Assembly: GCA_037442365.1 (NCBI GenBank)
Contig: JBBIQK010000008.1
Span: 1-64,000 of the forward strand
DNA length: 64,000 bases
Direction of reading: 5' to 3'
Source of the DNA: GBS-DC sp037442365
GTDB taxonomy: Bacteria > Armatimonadota > Fimbriimonadia > Fimbriimonadales > GBS-DC
The notes under the pieces were generated by a model. That model ran no database searches. It had not been told where the DNA came from and saw nothing but the letters and a program-made list of their open reading frames with translations. Both the position numbers and the translations under genes were made by a program. Positions 26,701 through 33,837 of the stretch are shown piece by piece. How positions within the stretch are numbered: the first letter of the stretch is position 1; each line of letters starts with the position of its first letter.

Positions 26701-27670
26701 CGGCGAGGAGCGACTGCCGATTATGCAGGAGATGATCCTCGCCAAATCCGAGAAAGAGCGGCGGGACGCCTTGAGCCACCTGCTGCCGTTCCAGCGCGGC
26801 GACTTTTTCGCTATCTTCGAGGTTATGCGCGGGCTACCCGTCACGATTCGGCTGATTGACCCGCCCCTGCATGAGTTCCTGCCGCGCTACGAAGACCTGC
26901 TGCGCGAGGTCGCCCAGTTGGAAATCACCGACCCCGACTCGGAGACGCTCGCGCAGAAGCGACGCCTGCTACAGCGCGTGGAAGAGTTGCACGAGGCGAA
27001 CCCGATGCTCGGCTTGCGCGGCGTGCGTCTGTCGCTGCTCTACCCCGAAATCGTGGAGATGCAGGTCGCCGCGATTCTGGAGGCGGCTGCTGAAGCCCAG
27101 CGCCGTGGCTGCGAACCCCATGTGGAGATTATGATTCCGCTGGTGGGGCATGTGAACGAGTTGAAACTCGCGCGCGAGCATCTGGAGCGCGTCGCCAAAG
27201 AGGTGATGGAGCGCGAGGGCGTGCGCGTGGACTACAAGTTCGGCACGATGATCGAAATCCCGCGCGCCGCGCTGACCGCCGATGAGATTGCCCAGTACGC
27301 CCAGTTCTTCTCCTTCGGCACGAACGACCTGACCCAGACCACTTTCGGCTACAGCCGCGACGATGCCGAGGGCAAGTTCCTCGCCTACTATGTGGAGCAT
27401 AAAATCCTGCCCGAAAACCCGTTCGTGACGCTGGATCGCGACGGCGTCGGCAAGCTCATTCGCATGGCGTTCGACCTGGGGCGCGCGGTGCGCCCCGATT
27501 TGAAGGTGGGCATCTGCGGCGAGCATGGCGGCGACCCCGATTCCATCGCTTTCTGCCACGAGGTGGGGCTGGACTATGTGAGCTGCTCGCCGTTCCGCGT
27601 GCCGATTGCACGGCTGGCGGCGGCGCAAGCGACCCTGCGTAAGCGCGTGCATGTTGCGGTGGATAAATGA
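23735..27670 (+). CDS. ppdK: Pyruvate, phosphate dikinase precursor containing an intein
   Basis: PPDK interconverts pyruvate, ATP and phosphate with PEP, AMP and pyrophosphate. The 1311-residue frame holds an ATP-grasp domain (about 1-350, starting VYLFEEGSADMRDLLGGKGA), the phosphohistidine domain and a PEP-binding TIM barrel with FGTNDLTQTTFGYSRDD and ICGEHGGDP (catalytic Cys). The phosphohistidine motif GGMTSHAAVVAR is split: residues 451-871 are an intein placed between T450 and S872, so catalytic His is residue 873. Spliced length is 890, normal for PPDK. AGGAGG precedes the ATG. The stop overlaps the next gene as ATGA. Confidence 0.97.
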   Translation: MKRVYLFEEGSADMRDLLGGKGANLAEMTNIGLPVPPGFTITTDVCRGYMKRQRLPDGLMQEVREKMQIVEGRVGKKFGDPHNPLLVSVRSGAKFSMPGMMDTILNLGLNDATAEGMIRLTNNPRFVYDAYRRFVMMFSDVVMDIPKRYFEARFDALKEQLGVKQDTEVPADALQALVHEFKQIVHDFGKEFPEDPYQQLEMAIEAVFRSWNNERAVIYREREKIPHDLGTACNVQAMVFGNMGEDSGTGVAFTRDPATGARELYGEFLPDAQGEDVVAGVRTPLPLSALHERLPQVYAQFLEIADRLERHYRDMMDLEFTVERGRLWMLQCRVGKRTGKAAVKIAVEMAQEGLIGRDEALLRVQPSQLDQLLHPHFDEKALASGEYLLLAQGLGASPGAASGRAVFDSKRAMELGKTEPVILVRPETNPDDVGGMLASKAILTARGGMTCIAGDTRVLTDKGLLSAERVFELFAEEIPLKMLSFDTRMMRPVWRPIIAAGRRPAEVVRAQISQTGRARNNWIRITPDHKMFTVRKRQLCKVPLEAVVQNQEYLLAVDWIPPMGEARYSTAFAYVLGALLSDGHIRLTPTKGCVVFIQKPTAEKAEFIQRVRDAFQSAFGYSLSEARMRYTRSMLRGRPVEGEVADYICYRREPAARLAEAIANLTGWVLQADAEALQNFLAGYIDGDGSYSTGSSAVRVQIVVSERKPWLLEAIVLACLRLGILPQVSNNRSAYLIQITEGVAQILSRTHRVKAEPSKRLYSTKCFSMRALCGDIVDEVNYHGRVRHAIKRNIMFGADKIQRDILPICPSDALRDELARLLESPLRSMRVSLAPEREQSLVYNFEVDATDELDKNYIVFSSQLTPILVSNSHAAVVARGFGIPCVAGCEAISVDEHENLFTVAVDGQTVAIREGDFISIDGSTGKVYRGAVPTVAPELTEDLHTLLQWADGFRRLRVRANADNPHDAAKALEFGAEGIGLARTEHMFFGEERLPIMQEMILAKSEKERRDALSHLLPFQRGDFFAIFEVMRGLPVTIRLIDPPLHEFLPRYEDLLREVAQLEITDPDSETLAQKRRLLQRVEELHEANPMLGLRGVRLSLLYPEIVEMQVAAILEAAAEAQRRGCEPHVEIMIPLVGHVNELKLAREHLERVAKEVMEREGVRVDYKFGTMIEIPRAALTADEIAQYAQFFSFGTNDLTQTTFGYSRDDAEGKFLAYYVEHKILPENPFVTLDRDGVGKLIRMAFDLGRAVRPDLKVGICGEHGGDPDSIAFCHEVGLDYVSCSPFRVPIARLAAAQATLRKRVHVAVDK
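25085..26347 (+). mobile_element. Intein with LAGLIDADG homing endonuclease, in ppdK
   Basis: This in-frame segment encodes 421 residues. It starts with Cys1 (CIAGDTRVLTDKG, block A), has block B with the Thr-x-x-His in WIRITPDHKMF, block F YNFEVDATDELDKNYIV, and ends with VSN before Ser+1. The penultimate residue is Ser rather than the usual His. Two LAGLIDADG motifs, AYVLGALLSDG (25447-25479) and FLAGYIDGDG (25771-25800), keep their acidic residues, so the endonuclease may be active. Splicing is needed to rebuild the PPDK active site. Confidence 0.95.
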
Positions 27671-28701
27671 AGGCGGTCGTCCACTACGCGCTGGAGCCGT
27701 GCAGCGTGGAGCTGCGCGAGATTGCGGAGCCGACGCCCCGCGCAGGCGAGGTACTTGTGCGCGTGCGCGCTGTCGGGGTGTGCGGCTCCGACCTGCACCA
27801 GTACCATAACACGCAGTCGTGGCAGGTGAATGTGCCCGTGGTGCTGGGGCACGAGTTCGCGGGCGTCATCGAAGCGGTTGGCGAGGGCGTGCAGGGCTGG
27901 CAGGTAGGCGACCGCGTCGCGTGCGAGACGGCGGCGGTCATCTGCGAGCAGTGCGCCTACTGCCGCACGGGACGCTACAACCTCTGTCCCCAGCGGCTTG
28001 GCTTCGGCTACGGGGTGAACGGCGCGATGACCCGCTATGTGCGCGCGCCCGCGCGAATCCTGCACCGCCTGCCCGACACGCTCGGCTTCGAGGACGCCGC
28101 GATGACCGAACCCTGCTGCGTCGCTGCGCACGCCGTAATCGAATGCTCCCAGCCCAAACCGGGCGACCTGGTGGTCGTGTTCGGCAGCGGTCCAATTGGC
28201 TTGCTATGCCTGCAGATGGCGAAGCTGTTCAGCCCGCGTAAGGCAATACTGGTCGGACTCAGCACCGACGGCGCGCGCCTGCAAATAGCGGAAGCCATCG
28301 GCACGGATGCGATATTGTGCGCCGACCGCGACGACCTCGAAGCGACTATCCGCCGCGAGGGGGATGGGCTGGGCGCAGACCTCGTGATCGACGCGGTGGG
28401 CAGCTCTGCCGTGCTGGAGCCGTGCCTGCGCATCACCCGACCTGACGGGCAAATCACCAAAGTCGGCTGGGGACCCGAACCGCTGGGCTACAGTCTGGAT
28501 CCGCTGGTGGGCAAAAACCTGCGTCTGCAGGGAACCTTCAGCCACACATGGGGCACATGGGAGCGCGTGTTGACGCTGATGGGCGCGGGACAGCTCAAAC
28601 TCGCGCCAATGCGCCGCGTCTTCCCGCTGGAGGCATGGCGCGACGCATTCCATGCGATGGAACAGCGGCATACGGTGAAGAGCGTGTTGATCCCAGAGTA
28701 A
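27667..28701 (+). CDS. Zinc-dependent medium-chain alcohol dehydrogenase
   Basis: A 344-residue MDR-family dehydrogenase of the sorbitol/threonine dehydrogenase type. The catalytic zinc site is CGSDLHQYHN and GHEFAGVIEAVGEGV. The structural zinc cysteines are in CEQCAYCRTGRYNLC. The Rossmann loop is VVFGSGPIGLLCLQMAK. It oxidises a secondary alcohol, polyol or amino-alcohol with NAD(P); the substrate cannot be read from sequence. The start overlaps the ppdK stop (ATGA), so the two are translated together, and the transcript ends in a very strong hairpin. Confidence 0.92.
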   Translation: MKAVVHYALEPCSVELREIAEPTPRAGEVLVRVRAVGVCGSDLHQYHNTQSWQVNVPVVLGHEFAGVIEAVGEGVQGWQVGDRVACETAAVICEQCAYCRTGRYNLCPQRLGFGYGVNGAMTRYVRAPARILHRLPDTLGFEDAAMTEPCCVAAHAVIECSQPKPGDLVVVFGSGPIGLLCLQMAKLFSPRKAILVGLSTDGARLQIAEAIGTDAILCADRDDLEATIRREGDGLGADLVIDAVGSSAVLEPCLRITRPDGQITKVGWGPEPLGYSLDPLVGKNLRLQGTFSHTWGTWERVLTLMGAGQLKLAPMRRVFPLEAWRDAFHAMEQRHTVKSVLIPE

Positions 28702-28743
28702 TAGTAGGGCGCGGGGCGAATACCTGCGCCCCGCGCCCTACTA
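28702..28743. terminator. 17-bp perfect hairpin between convergent genes
   Basis: TAGTAGGGCGCGGGGCG (28702-28718) pairs perfectly with 28727-28743 across an 8-nt loop, starting directly after the dehydrogenase stop. There is no T-run. Symmetry suits termination from both sides. Confidence 0.75.
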
Positions 28744-28761
28744 CTATAAGCGGCGGACGCT

Positions 28762-29536
28762 TTACGATCTGCGACGACGGCGAATCAGCGCCGCCAGCCC
28801 AACAGCAACCCCAGCCCATGAAGCGGGCTCAGGCACGACTATAAACATCGTGTCGTAGCCAATGTTGCAGTCAGGGTATCCATTGTCTCCGTCTGCCTCA
28901 ATCAACTCTACTCGCGCAATAACGGGCGTATCGAAGAGAATACCCCAGAAGTCCGCGGCAGGCCGTGCGTTGTCTGCAGGACCAGTGTTGCTTATCGGAA
29001 CACCCCCCTGAAAACAACAGCCGACCATCTGCATCCAACACACGGACGGAGGTGAGGCTAAATCCATCCGCAGATTGTGAGATGTGATCAAATCCGAACG
29101 CTTGCAGAGGCGTTGAAAACACAAGGGTAAGAGAGTCTACCTGGTTAGGGTCAGGACCAGGAACCAGCTCGCGTCCGCCCGGAGATAGTACATTTTCTGG
29201 CGTGGTCGCGATAAGCTTGTTCTGGCTGGGATTCTGCACGGTTCCTGAACGCCATCCATCGGCAGGCGTAAAGGTGTCCTCCGCCCGAACGACAATCAGA
29301 GGCGCCCCCACGCGCACAAACTGCACAACGCCAATTTGTTGCCCAGAGATGTCTGTATCAGGCGCAATACCGTCGAAGTCGACAACTGTTCGCGGGAGAG
29401 AACTTATAGCGGTCAGAAAGCCTGATTTGTCCCGTTCGAAGACCGTTTGCGCGGAAGCCGCCGAGAACGCGAGCGTTGCAAGCAAGCCCGTCAAGCACCA
29501 GCGAGTATGCTTAGCTGCGAGTCTTATCTGTCTCAT
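28762..29536 (-). pseudogene. PEP-CTERM protein gene broken by a frameshift
   Basis: The 5' frame (from 29536) encodes a signal peptide (LTGLLATLAFSAASAQT) and a domain with VDFDGIAPDTDISG and LTLVFSTPLQAFGFDHIS. At a run of six G (29003-29008 on the plus strand as C) it shifts and ends after about 212 codons with unrelated residues. The other frame continues sensibly (VPISNTGPADNARPAADFWG) to a perfect PEP-CTERM tail, VVPEPASWAGVAVGLAALIR plus RRRRS. Removing one G restores a single protein of about 257 residues. Sequencing error, a true mutation and slippage-based phase variation are all possible. A good ribosome binding site (GAGGAGG) remains. Confidence 0.8.
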
Positions 29537-29568
29537 TGCTGTATCCTCCTCTCAAAGAGAGTAACCAT

Positions 29569-29574
29569 ATTATA
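29569..29574 (-). promoter_or_regulatory. -10 box TATAAT
   Basis: GGGGTATAAT on the minus strand lies 32 nt before the PEP-CTERM ATG at 29536, with GAGAGGAGG between. The promoter of the frameshifted gene looks intact. Confidence 0.7.
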
Positions 29575-29638
29575 CCCCATTTTTTGACGGGCTGGCAGGA
29601 ATCCGGGCGGTCGATGCGAATTGTTCGCATCGGAATCG

Positions 29639-31273
29639 ATGGCAGCGATACGCACGGCTCTAATCGATTGGCGCAAGTATCTGGTCGGGGTGTTCACGCA
29701 GTTGCTGGGCAACCCTGTGATTGGGCGGGAGTTGCGCGTTCGAGTGCGTATGGAGCGGGGATACCTGCTCCAGGCGTTCTACCTCGCGTTTCTGATACTG
29801 GTCGTGGCGCTGTCGTATCAGGCAGCCATTGGCGATAACCTCACCCTGACGAACCCCGTCGAGATCCAGAAAGCGCTGGTGGAGTTCTATCGCGCGGTGC
29901 TGAGTACGCTGATTCTGCTGATTGTGCTGGTCGCGCCCGCGCTGACGGCGAACGCGATTACGCTGGAGCGCGAGCGCAAGACGATTGACCTGTTGCTGGC
30001 GACGCCGCTGACTGCGCGCCAGTTGCTGGTGGGCAAGCTGGTTGGCTCGTTTGCGTTTATCGTGCTGCTGCTGGCGCTGACGCTGCCCATCAGCGCCGTG
30101 AGCGTACTGCTGGGCGGGGTGTCGTTCCCTGAGCTGCTGAAAGCGTACCTGCTGATTGCGTGCGGGGGACTGGTGCTGTGCGCGATTGCGCTCTTCACCT
30201 CCGCATACGCGCGCAGCTCCACTCTGGCGGTTTTGTGGAGCTACCTGCGCGTGGGAGGCTTCCTGCTGGCGACAGGCGTCCTTGTGATGCTGCAGGAGCT
30301 ATTCGCGGCAGGGATATTCGGGAGAGGCGGGATGGGCGGCGTCGGCGCCGTGAATCTGGCGTTCCCAGCTGCCCTGCTCAACCCCTTCGCCGCGCCGTTT
30401 GTGGCAGATACCCAAGTGGACCTCGGCGGATGGCAGGTTCCCAGCTGGTTTGTGGGCGTCGTGCTATGCTTGCTGTTCACGCGCCTGACGCTCACCGCCG
30501 CGGCGCGTAAGGTCGGGCTGTATGACAAGGACATGCTCCCTTCCGTCCGACGCCAGCTGCTGATTTTGCTGCCTCTGAATGTGCTGGTGTGTGTGCTTCC
30601 CCTGCTGGCGCTGGCAGGCGGGGGCGCGGGAGTGCCGCCCCCAGAGTATGTAGTGGTGGTCGTTCTGGTGTGCTTCGCGCCTTTTCTGCTCCTGGCGGCG
30701 TGGATTGCGCCTTTCGGGAAAGATGAAGAGGCTGTTTGCATCGACGACGGCACATTCCGCCCCTCAAGCATGTTCAGTCCGTCGCCGTCAGGCGCGCTGC
30801 CCTTCCTCGCGACTGCCTGGCTGCTCATGGTGGGCGCGTTTCTGCTTTCGTTTTACTGGACAGGCGCGCTCGCCGCGCTGGACCCCCTCTTCTGGACATA
30901 CTTTGCCTCTCTGCTGACCTATTTCACGGGGCTATGGATGCTGTTCTGGGGGATAGGACGGTTCTGCTCGGTATGTTTGCAGGCGCGCTCCCTGGTCGCC
31001 GCGCGCGCTTTGACGCTGGTCGCCATCGTCGCAATCGCCACGCTCCCTATCACGGTAGATTTGATGTTCTTCTGGGGAGACACCGAGTCGCCCTTTGCGC
31101 AGATATGGGTGTTCATGCCTCTTCTCGACGCCTTGGGGTACCCTGAGTCGGTAGAGATGCACGAATCGCTATTTCTATGGGGAAGCGGGATGATGCTGTT
31201 CGCGCTGCTGCTGGGCGCGTTCCGCGTGCGCACACACGCCGCAGGAACCGAAACGCCGTCGCATGGTGTATAA
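29639..31273 (+). CDS. ABC-2 type transporter permease
   Basis: A 544-residue polytopic membrane protein. Residues about 20-215 match ABC-2 permeases of the gliding/NosY type: NPVIGRELRVRVRMERGYLL, then LTANAITLERERKTIDLLLA and ARQLLVGKLVGSFAFIVLL. The second half has further helices around a cytoplasmic loop. The partner ATPase gene is not adjacent, so it must come from elsewhere. The ATG at 29639 is chosen; a TTG 18 nt upstream is an alternative. The stop TAA lies inside the -10 box of the next gene. Confidence 0.82.
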   Translation: MAAIRTALIDWRKYLVGVFTQLLGNPVIGRELRVRVRMERGYLLQAFYLAFLILVVALSYQAAIGDNLTLTNPVEIQKALVEFYRAVLSTLILLIVLVAPALTANAITLERERKTIDLLLATPLTARQLLVGKLVGSFAFIVLLLALTLPISAVSVLLGGVSFPELLKAYLLIACGGLVLCAIALFTSAYARSSTLAVLWSYLRVGGFLLATGVLVMLQELFAAGIFGRGGMGGVGAVNLAFPAALLNPFAAPFVADTQVDLGGWQVPSWFVGVVLCLLFTRLTLTAAARKVGLYDKDMLPSVRRQLLILLPLNVLVCVLPLLALAGGGAGVPPPEYVVVVVLVCFAPFLLLAAWIAPFGKDEEAVCIDDGTFRPSSMFSPSPSGALPFLATAWLLMVGAFLLSFYWTGALAALDPLFWTYFASLLTYFTGLWMLFWGIGRFCSVCLQARSLVAARALTLVAIVAIATLPITVDLMFFWGDTESPFAQIWVFMPLLDALGYPESVEMHESLFLWGSGMMLFALLLGAFRVRTHAAGTETPSHGV

Positions 31274-31274
31274 T
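31269..31274 (+). promoter_or_regulatory. -10 box TATAAT (PafA/Dop gene)
   Basis: A perfect TATAAT contains the stop codon of the ABC permease (31271-31273). The predicted transcript start coincides with an ATG at 31280 that opens an 8-codon ORF before the PafA/Dop gene. Confidence 0.6.
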
Positions 31275-31279
31275 AGGGT

Positions 31280-31306
31280 ATGAGCCGTAGGGGGAGCCGA
31301 AGATGA
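31280..31306 (+). CDS. Possible 8-codon upstream ORF (MSRRGSRR)
   Basis: An ATG 5 nt after TATAAT opens a frame of eight codons rich in Ser and Arg. Its TGA stop overlaps the ATG of the PafA/Dop gene as ATGA. The ribosome binding site of the large gene (GGGGAG, about 31291-31296) lies inside this ORF. If the mRNA is leaderless the ORF would be translated first and couple to the main gene. It could be chance; no homology is possible at this length. Confidence 0.35.
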   Translation: MSRRGSRR

Positions 31307-32778
31307 TAGGGCGTCGCGTGTTTGGCATCGAGACCGAGTTCGGATGCTTCGTGCGAGACGATCGCGTGGGCACTTCCGAAACCGTCGTTGAAGCCGTCAA
31401 GAACTATGTCTTCCACAAGATACGGCTGGGGCTGATTGACCTCACCGCCCGCGACGAAGCGTTCGAACCCGCCCGTAGCGGGGGGTTTCTGGTTAATGGG
31501 GGACGACTCTACATCGACGCGGTGGGCAGCCACCTCGAGTACGCCACGCCTGAGTGCGCCAGCCTGTTCGACATCGTCGCCCACGAAAAGGCGGGACAGC
31601 GCATCGTCTACAACACACTCAAGCAGATGAACTGGGACGAGCGCGTGAGTTTCCACAATAATAATGTCGACCACTTCGCGGGGCACACCTTCGGCTGCCA
31701 CGAGAACTACCTCGTGCGCACGGACGAGCGGCTCCCCAGCGACTGGCACAAGCTGATTCTGCCGTTTCTGACCACGCGCCAGATTTTTGCGGGCGCGGGG
31801 CGCGTCGGCGGACACCGACTCGAACACGCGGGGTTCCGCCCCTCCCTCTCCGAAGTCGCCGACCACCCGATTGATTTTATCTGGGTCTCAAATGTGTATA
31901 ATGTGGAGCCTGACCCGACCGTGCAGTATCAGCTTTCGCAGCGCGCCGACCACATCGTGCGCGAGAACGCCTCGCGCGTGCGTTTCAACCGCGCGATTAT
32001 CAACCCCAAGTGGGACAGCGTGTACGGCTACCAGAACTATCAGCGACTGCACCTGCTGTTTGGCGAGGGCAACATGAGCGAGTATGCCTCTGCGCTGAAA
32101 ATCGGTACGACCTGCCTCGTGCTGGACCTCGCCGAAGCGCGCGCCCTACCCAACTGGCTCCGCTTGCAGGACGCCCTGCACACGCTCAAGAGCATCTCGC
32201 GCGACCCCACCCGCAAGTGGATTGTCACGATGCTCGACGGCAGCACGATTTCGGCGATTGACCTCCAGCGCGCCTACCTACAACTCGCGCAGAAACGCTT
32301 CGCAGGGCGCGACCCCGAAACCGACTGGGTGCTGCACGAATGGGAATATGTGCTGGACACTTTAGAAACCGACCCTGAATCGCTGGAAGACCGCATCGAC
32401 TGGCTGATCAAGCTGCGTATCCTGCGGGAATATATGGAAGAGACGGGCGCGCAGTGGGGCGACGATGCGCTGCACGCCATCGACCTGGAGTATCATAACA
32501 TCAATCCTGACCAGGGACTCTATTACGCCCTGCAGCAGATGGGCGAGGTGAAGCGCGTGGTGGACGATGTGCAGATCGACGCGGGCATCACGACGCCCCC
32601 CGCCGACACCCGCGCCTGCGCGCGCGGCTATGTTATCAAAAAGCTCGCCGACCGACGCTACAACCGCTATTATATCGACTGGGATATTGTGTATGTGGAT
32701 CGCAACCGTCAGGTGGACATGCGCGACCCGTTCAACACCTACATGCGCGAGGCGGAGCGGTTCGTGGTGATGTTGTAG
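31303..32778 (+). CDS. Pup/Ubact ligase or depupylase (PafA/Dop family)
   Basis: A 491-residue carboxylate-amine ligase-like protein. It starts RRVFGIETEFGCFVRDD, matching the PafA GIETEFG motif with its metal-binding glutamates. It continues NGGRLYIDAVGSHLEYATPE, FHNNNVDHFAGHTFGCHENY and VRFNRAIINPKWDSVYGYQN, all characteristic of the family. PafA attaches Pup to proteins for the bacterial proteasome and Dop removes it. The GIETEFG start and LY-DxGSH-EYATPE favour PafA, but outside Actinobacteria the split is unclear. No pup/ubact, proteasome or Mpa/ARC gene is visible in the window. The 3' end overlaps crtB by 40 nt tail to tail. Confidence 0.88.
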   Translation: MIGRRVFGIETEFGCFVRDDRVGTSETVVEAVKNYVFHKIRLGLIDLTARDEAFEPARSGGFLVNGGRLYIDAVGSHLEYATPECASLFDIVAHEKAGQRIVYNTLKQMNWDERVSFHNNNVDHFAGHTFGCHENYLVRTDERLPSDWHKLILPFLTTRQIFAGAGRVGGHRLEHAGFRPSLSEVADHPIDFIWVSNVYNVEPDPTVQYQLSQRADHIVRENASRVRFNRAIINPKWDSVYGYQNYQRLHLLFGEGNMSEYASALKIGTTCLVLDLAEARALPNWLRLQDALHTLKSISRDPTRKWIVTMLDGSTISAIDLQRAYLQLAQKRFAGRDPETDWVLHEWEYVLDTLETDPESLEDRIDWLIKLRILREYMEETGAQWGDDALHAIDLEYHNINPDQGLYYALQQMGEVKRVVDDVQIDAGITTPPADTRACARGYVIKKLADRRYNRYYIDWDIVYVDRNRQVDMRDPFNTYMREAERFVVML

Positions 32779-33665
32779 CGCCACTCGTAGTAGGTTGCCG
32801 CCGCCAGCCTGAGCTTCTCGGCGTGCGTCGTGCGGGCGCGCTGGCGGAACACATCGTAGTTATTGCGCTCTATCGCCTGCAGAATACGCGCATACAGCCG
32901 CCCGCCTAACAGCACAGGATACTGCGCCTCGCGCGGCAACAGGGGAATCCCCTGCTCGGCTTCGGCGTAAAGCGCACGGCAGCGCTCGATCTGAAAGCGC
33001 ATGAACTCCACCCAGCGCCCGTCCACGACTCCCTGTGCTATCTGCGTCTCCGCGACGCCGAACCGTTGCAGCTCGTCCTGCGGCAGGTAGATGCGTCCAC
33101 GCTGCCAGTCCTCGCCCACATCGCGCAGGAAGTTGGTCATCTGCATCGCCAGCCCCATCCGTGAGGCGTGATGCAGGGCGTCCACGCTCGTCGCCCTCAT
33201 AATGTAGCACATCATCACCCCCACCACCGACGCGCTGCCCCAGGTGTAGGTCTGCAGCTCTTCAAAGGTCGCATACCGCAAGTGCGTCAAATCCATGCGC
33301 ATCGCGTCCAGAAACTCTAGCGGATAGCGCAGGGGGATGCGGTAGCGGCGCACGACATCGGCAAAAGCGCGCAGGGGCGGCAGCGACACAGGCTCGCGAC
33401 ACACCGCGCGGATCAGGTCGCGCTCGTAAGCGTCCAGACGCCCCCGTATCGCCCCTGCGGGCGTATCCGCGTCGGGACAGTCCACCCACTGGTCCGGGTA
33501 GCGCACGAAGCCGTACAGCGCATGCACCGCGCGGCGCGTTTCAGGCGGGAAAAAGCGCGTTGCAAAGTAGTAGCTCACGCCGTGCGCCTTCTGCACTGCG
33601 CGACAGTGCGCGTAATCCTGCGCCAGAGTCGACTCCTCCCCGAAGCGCGTCAGCAGAGAACGCAT
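32739..33665 (-). CDS. crtB: Phytoene/squalene synthase family protein
   Basis: This 308-residue prenyl-head-to-head synthase joins two prenyl diphosphates, typically GGPP to phytoene. The two Asp-rich metal sites are visible as PDQWVDCPD (first, DxxxD) and FLRDVGEDWQRGRIYLP (second, DxxxD). AVQKAHGVSYYFATRFFPP near the N-terminus is typical of the carotenoid branch. The ATG at 33665 is chosen because family similarity starts there and TATCCT lies 7 nt upstream. Glycosyltransferase and acyltransferase genes just upstream on the same strand suggest a modified carotenoid. Squalene synthase activity is the alternative. Confidence 0.88.
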   Translation of the reverse strand: MRSLLTRFGEESTLAQDYAHCRAVQKAHGVSYYFATRFFPPETRRAVHALYGFVRYPDQWVDCPDADTPAGAIRGRLDAYERDLIRAVCREPVSLPPLRAFADVVRRYRIPLRYPLEFLDAMRMDLTHLRYATFEELQTYTWGSASVVGVMMCYIMRATSVDALHHASRMGLAMQMTNFLRDVGEDWQRGRIYLPQDELQRFGVAETQIAQGVVDGRWVEFMRFQIERCRALYAEAEQGIPLLPREAQYPVLLGGRLYARILQAIERNNYDVFRQRARTTHAEKLRLAAATYYEWRYNITTNRSASRM

Positions 33666-33672
33666 CGCCTGT

Positions 33673-33678
33673 AGGATA
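33673..33678 (-). promoter_or_regulatory. -10-like box TATCCT (crtB)
   Basis: GGTATCCT on the minus strand ends 7 nt before the crtB ATG. The same GGTATCCT occurs before the glycosyltransferase gene of this cluster, which supports both. Confidence 0.45.
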
Positions 33679-33730
33679 CCTAAGTGTCTTTGCGCGAGAA
33701 TTGCGACATGCGCGTACAGCATCGCCTTTA

Positions 33731-33784
33731 TGGAGTGCGGAAGCGGAGCTTCCGCGAGGCTGAAGCTCCCGCTTCAGCACTCCA
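33731..33784 (+). repeat. 54-nt two-hairpin palindromic repeat, copy 1
   Basis: The ends TGGAGTGC and GCACTCCA form an outer 8-bp stem. Inside are two hairpins, GCGGAAGC/GCTTCCGC and GCTGAAGC/GCTTCAGC, so the unit can fold as a three-way junction. It lies between the acyltransferase and crtB genes. The second copy is at 40075-40128 in opposite orientation, about 49 of 54 positions identical by eye. Confidence 0.88.
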
Positions 33785-33837
33785 AATTACGCGCATGCGC
33801 GGACAGGCGAGTCGCTGAAAATTCATTGCAAAGGCAC

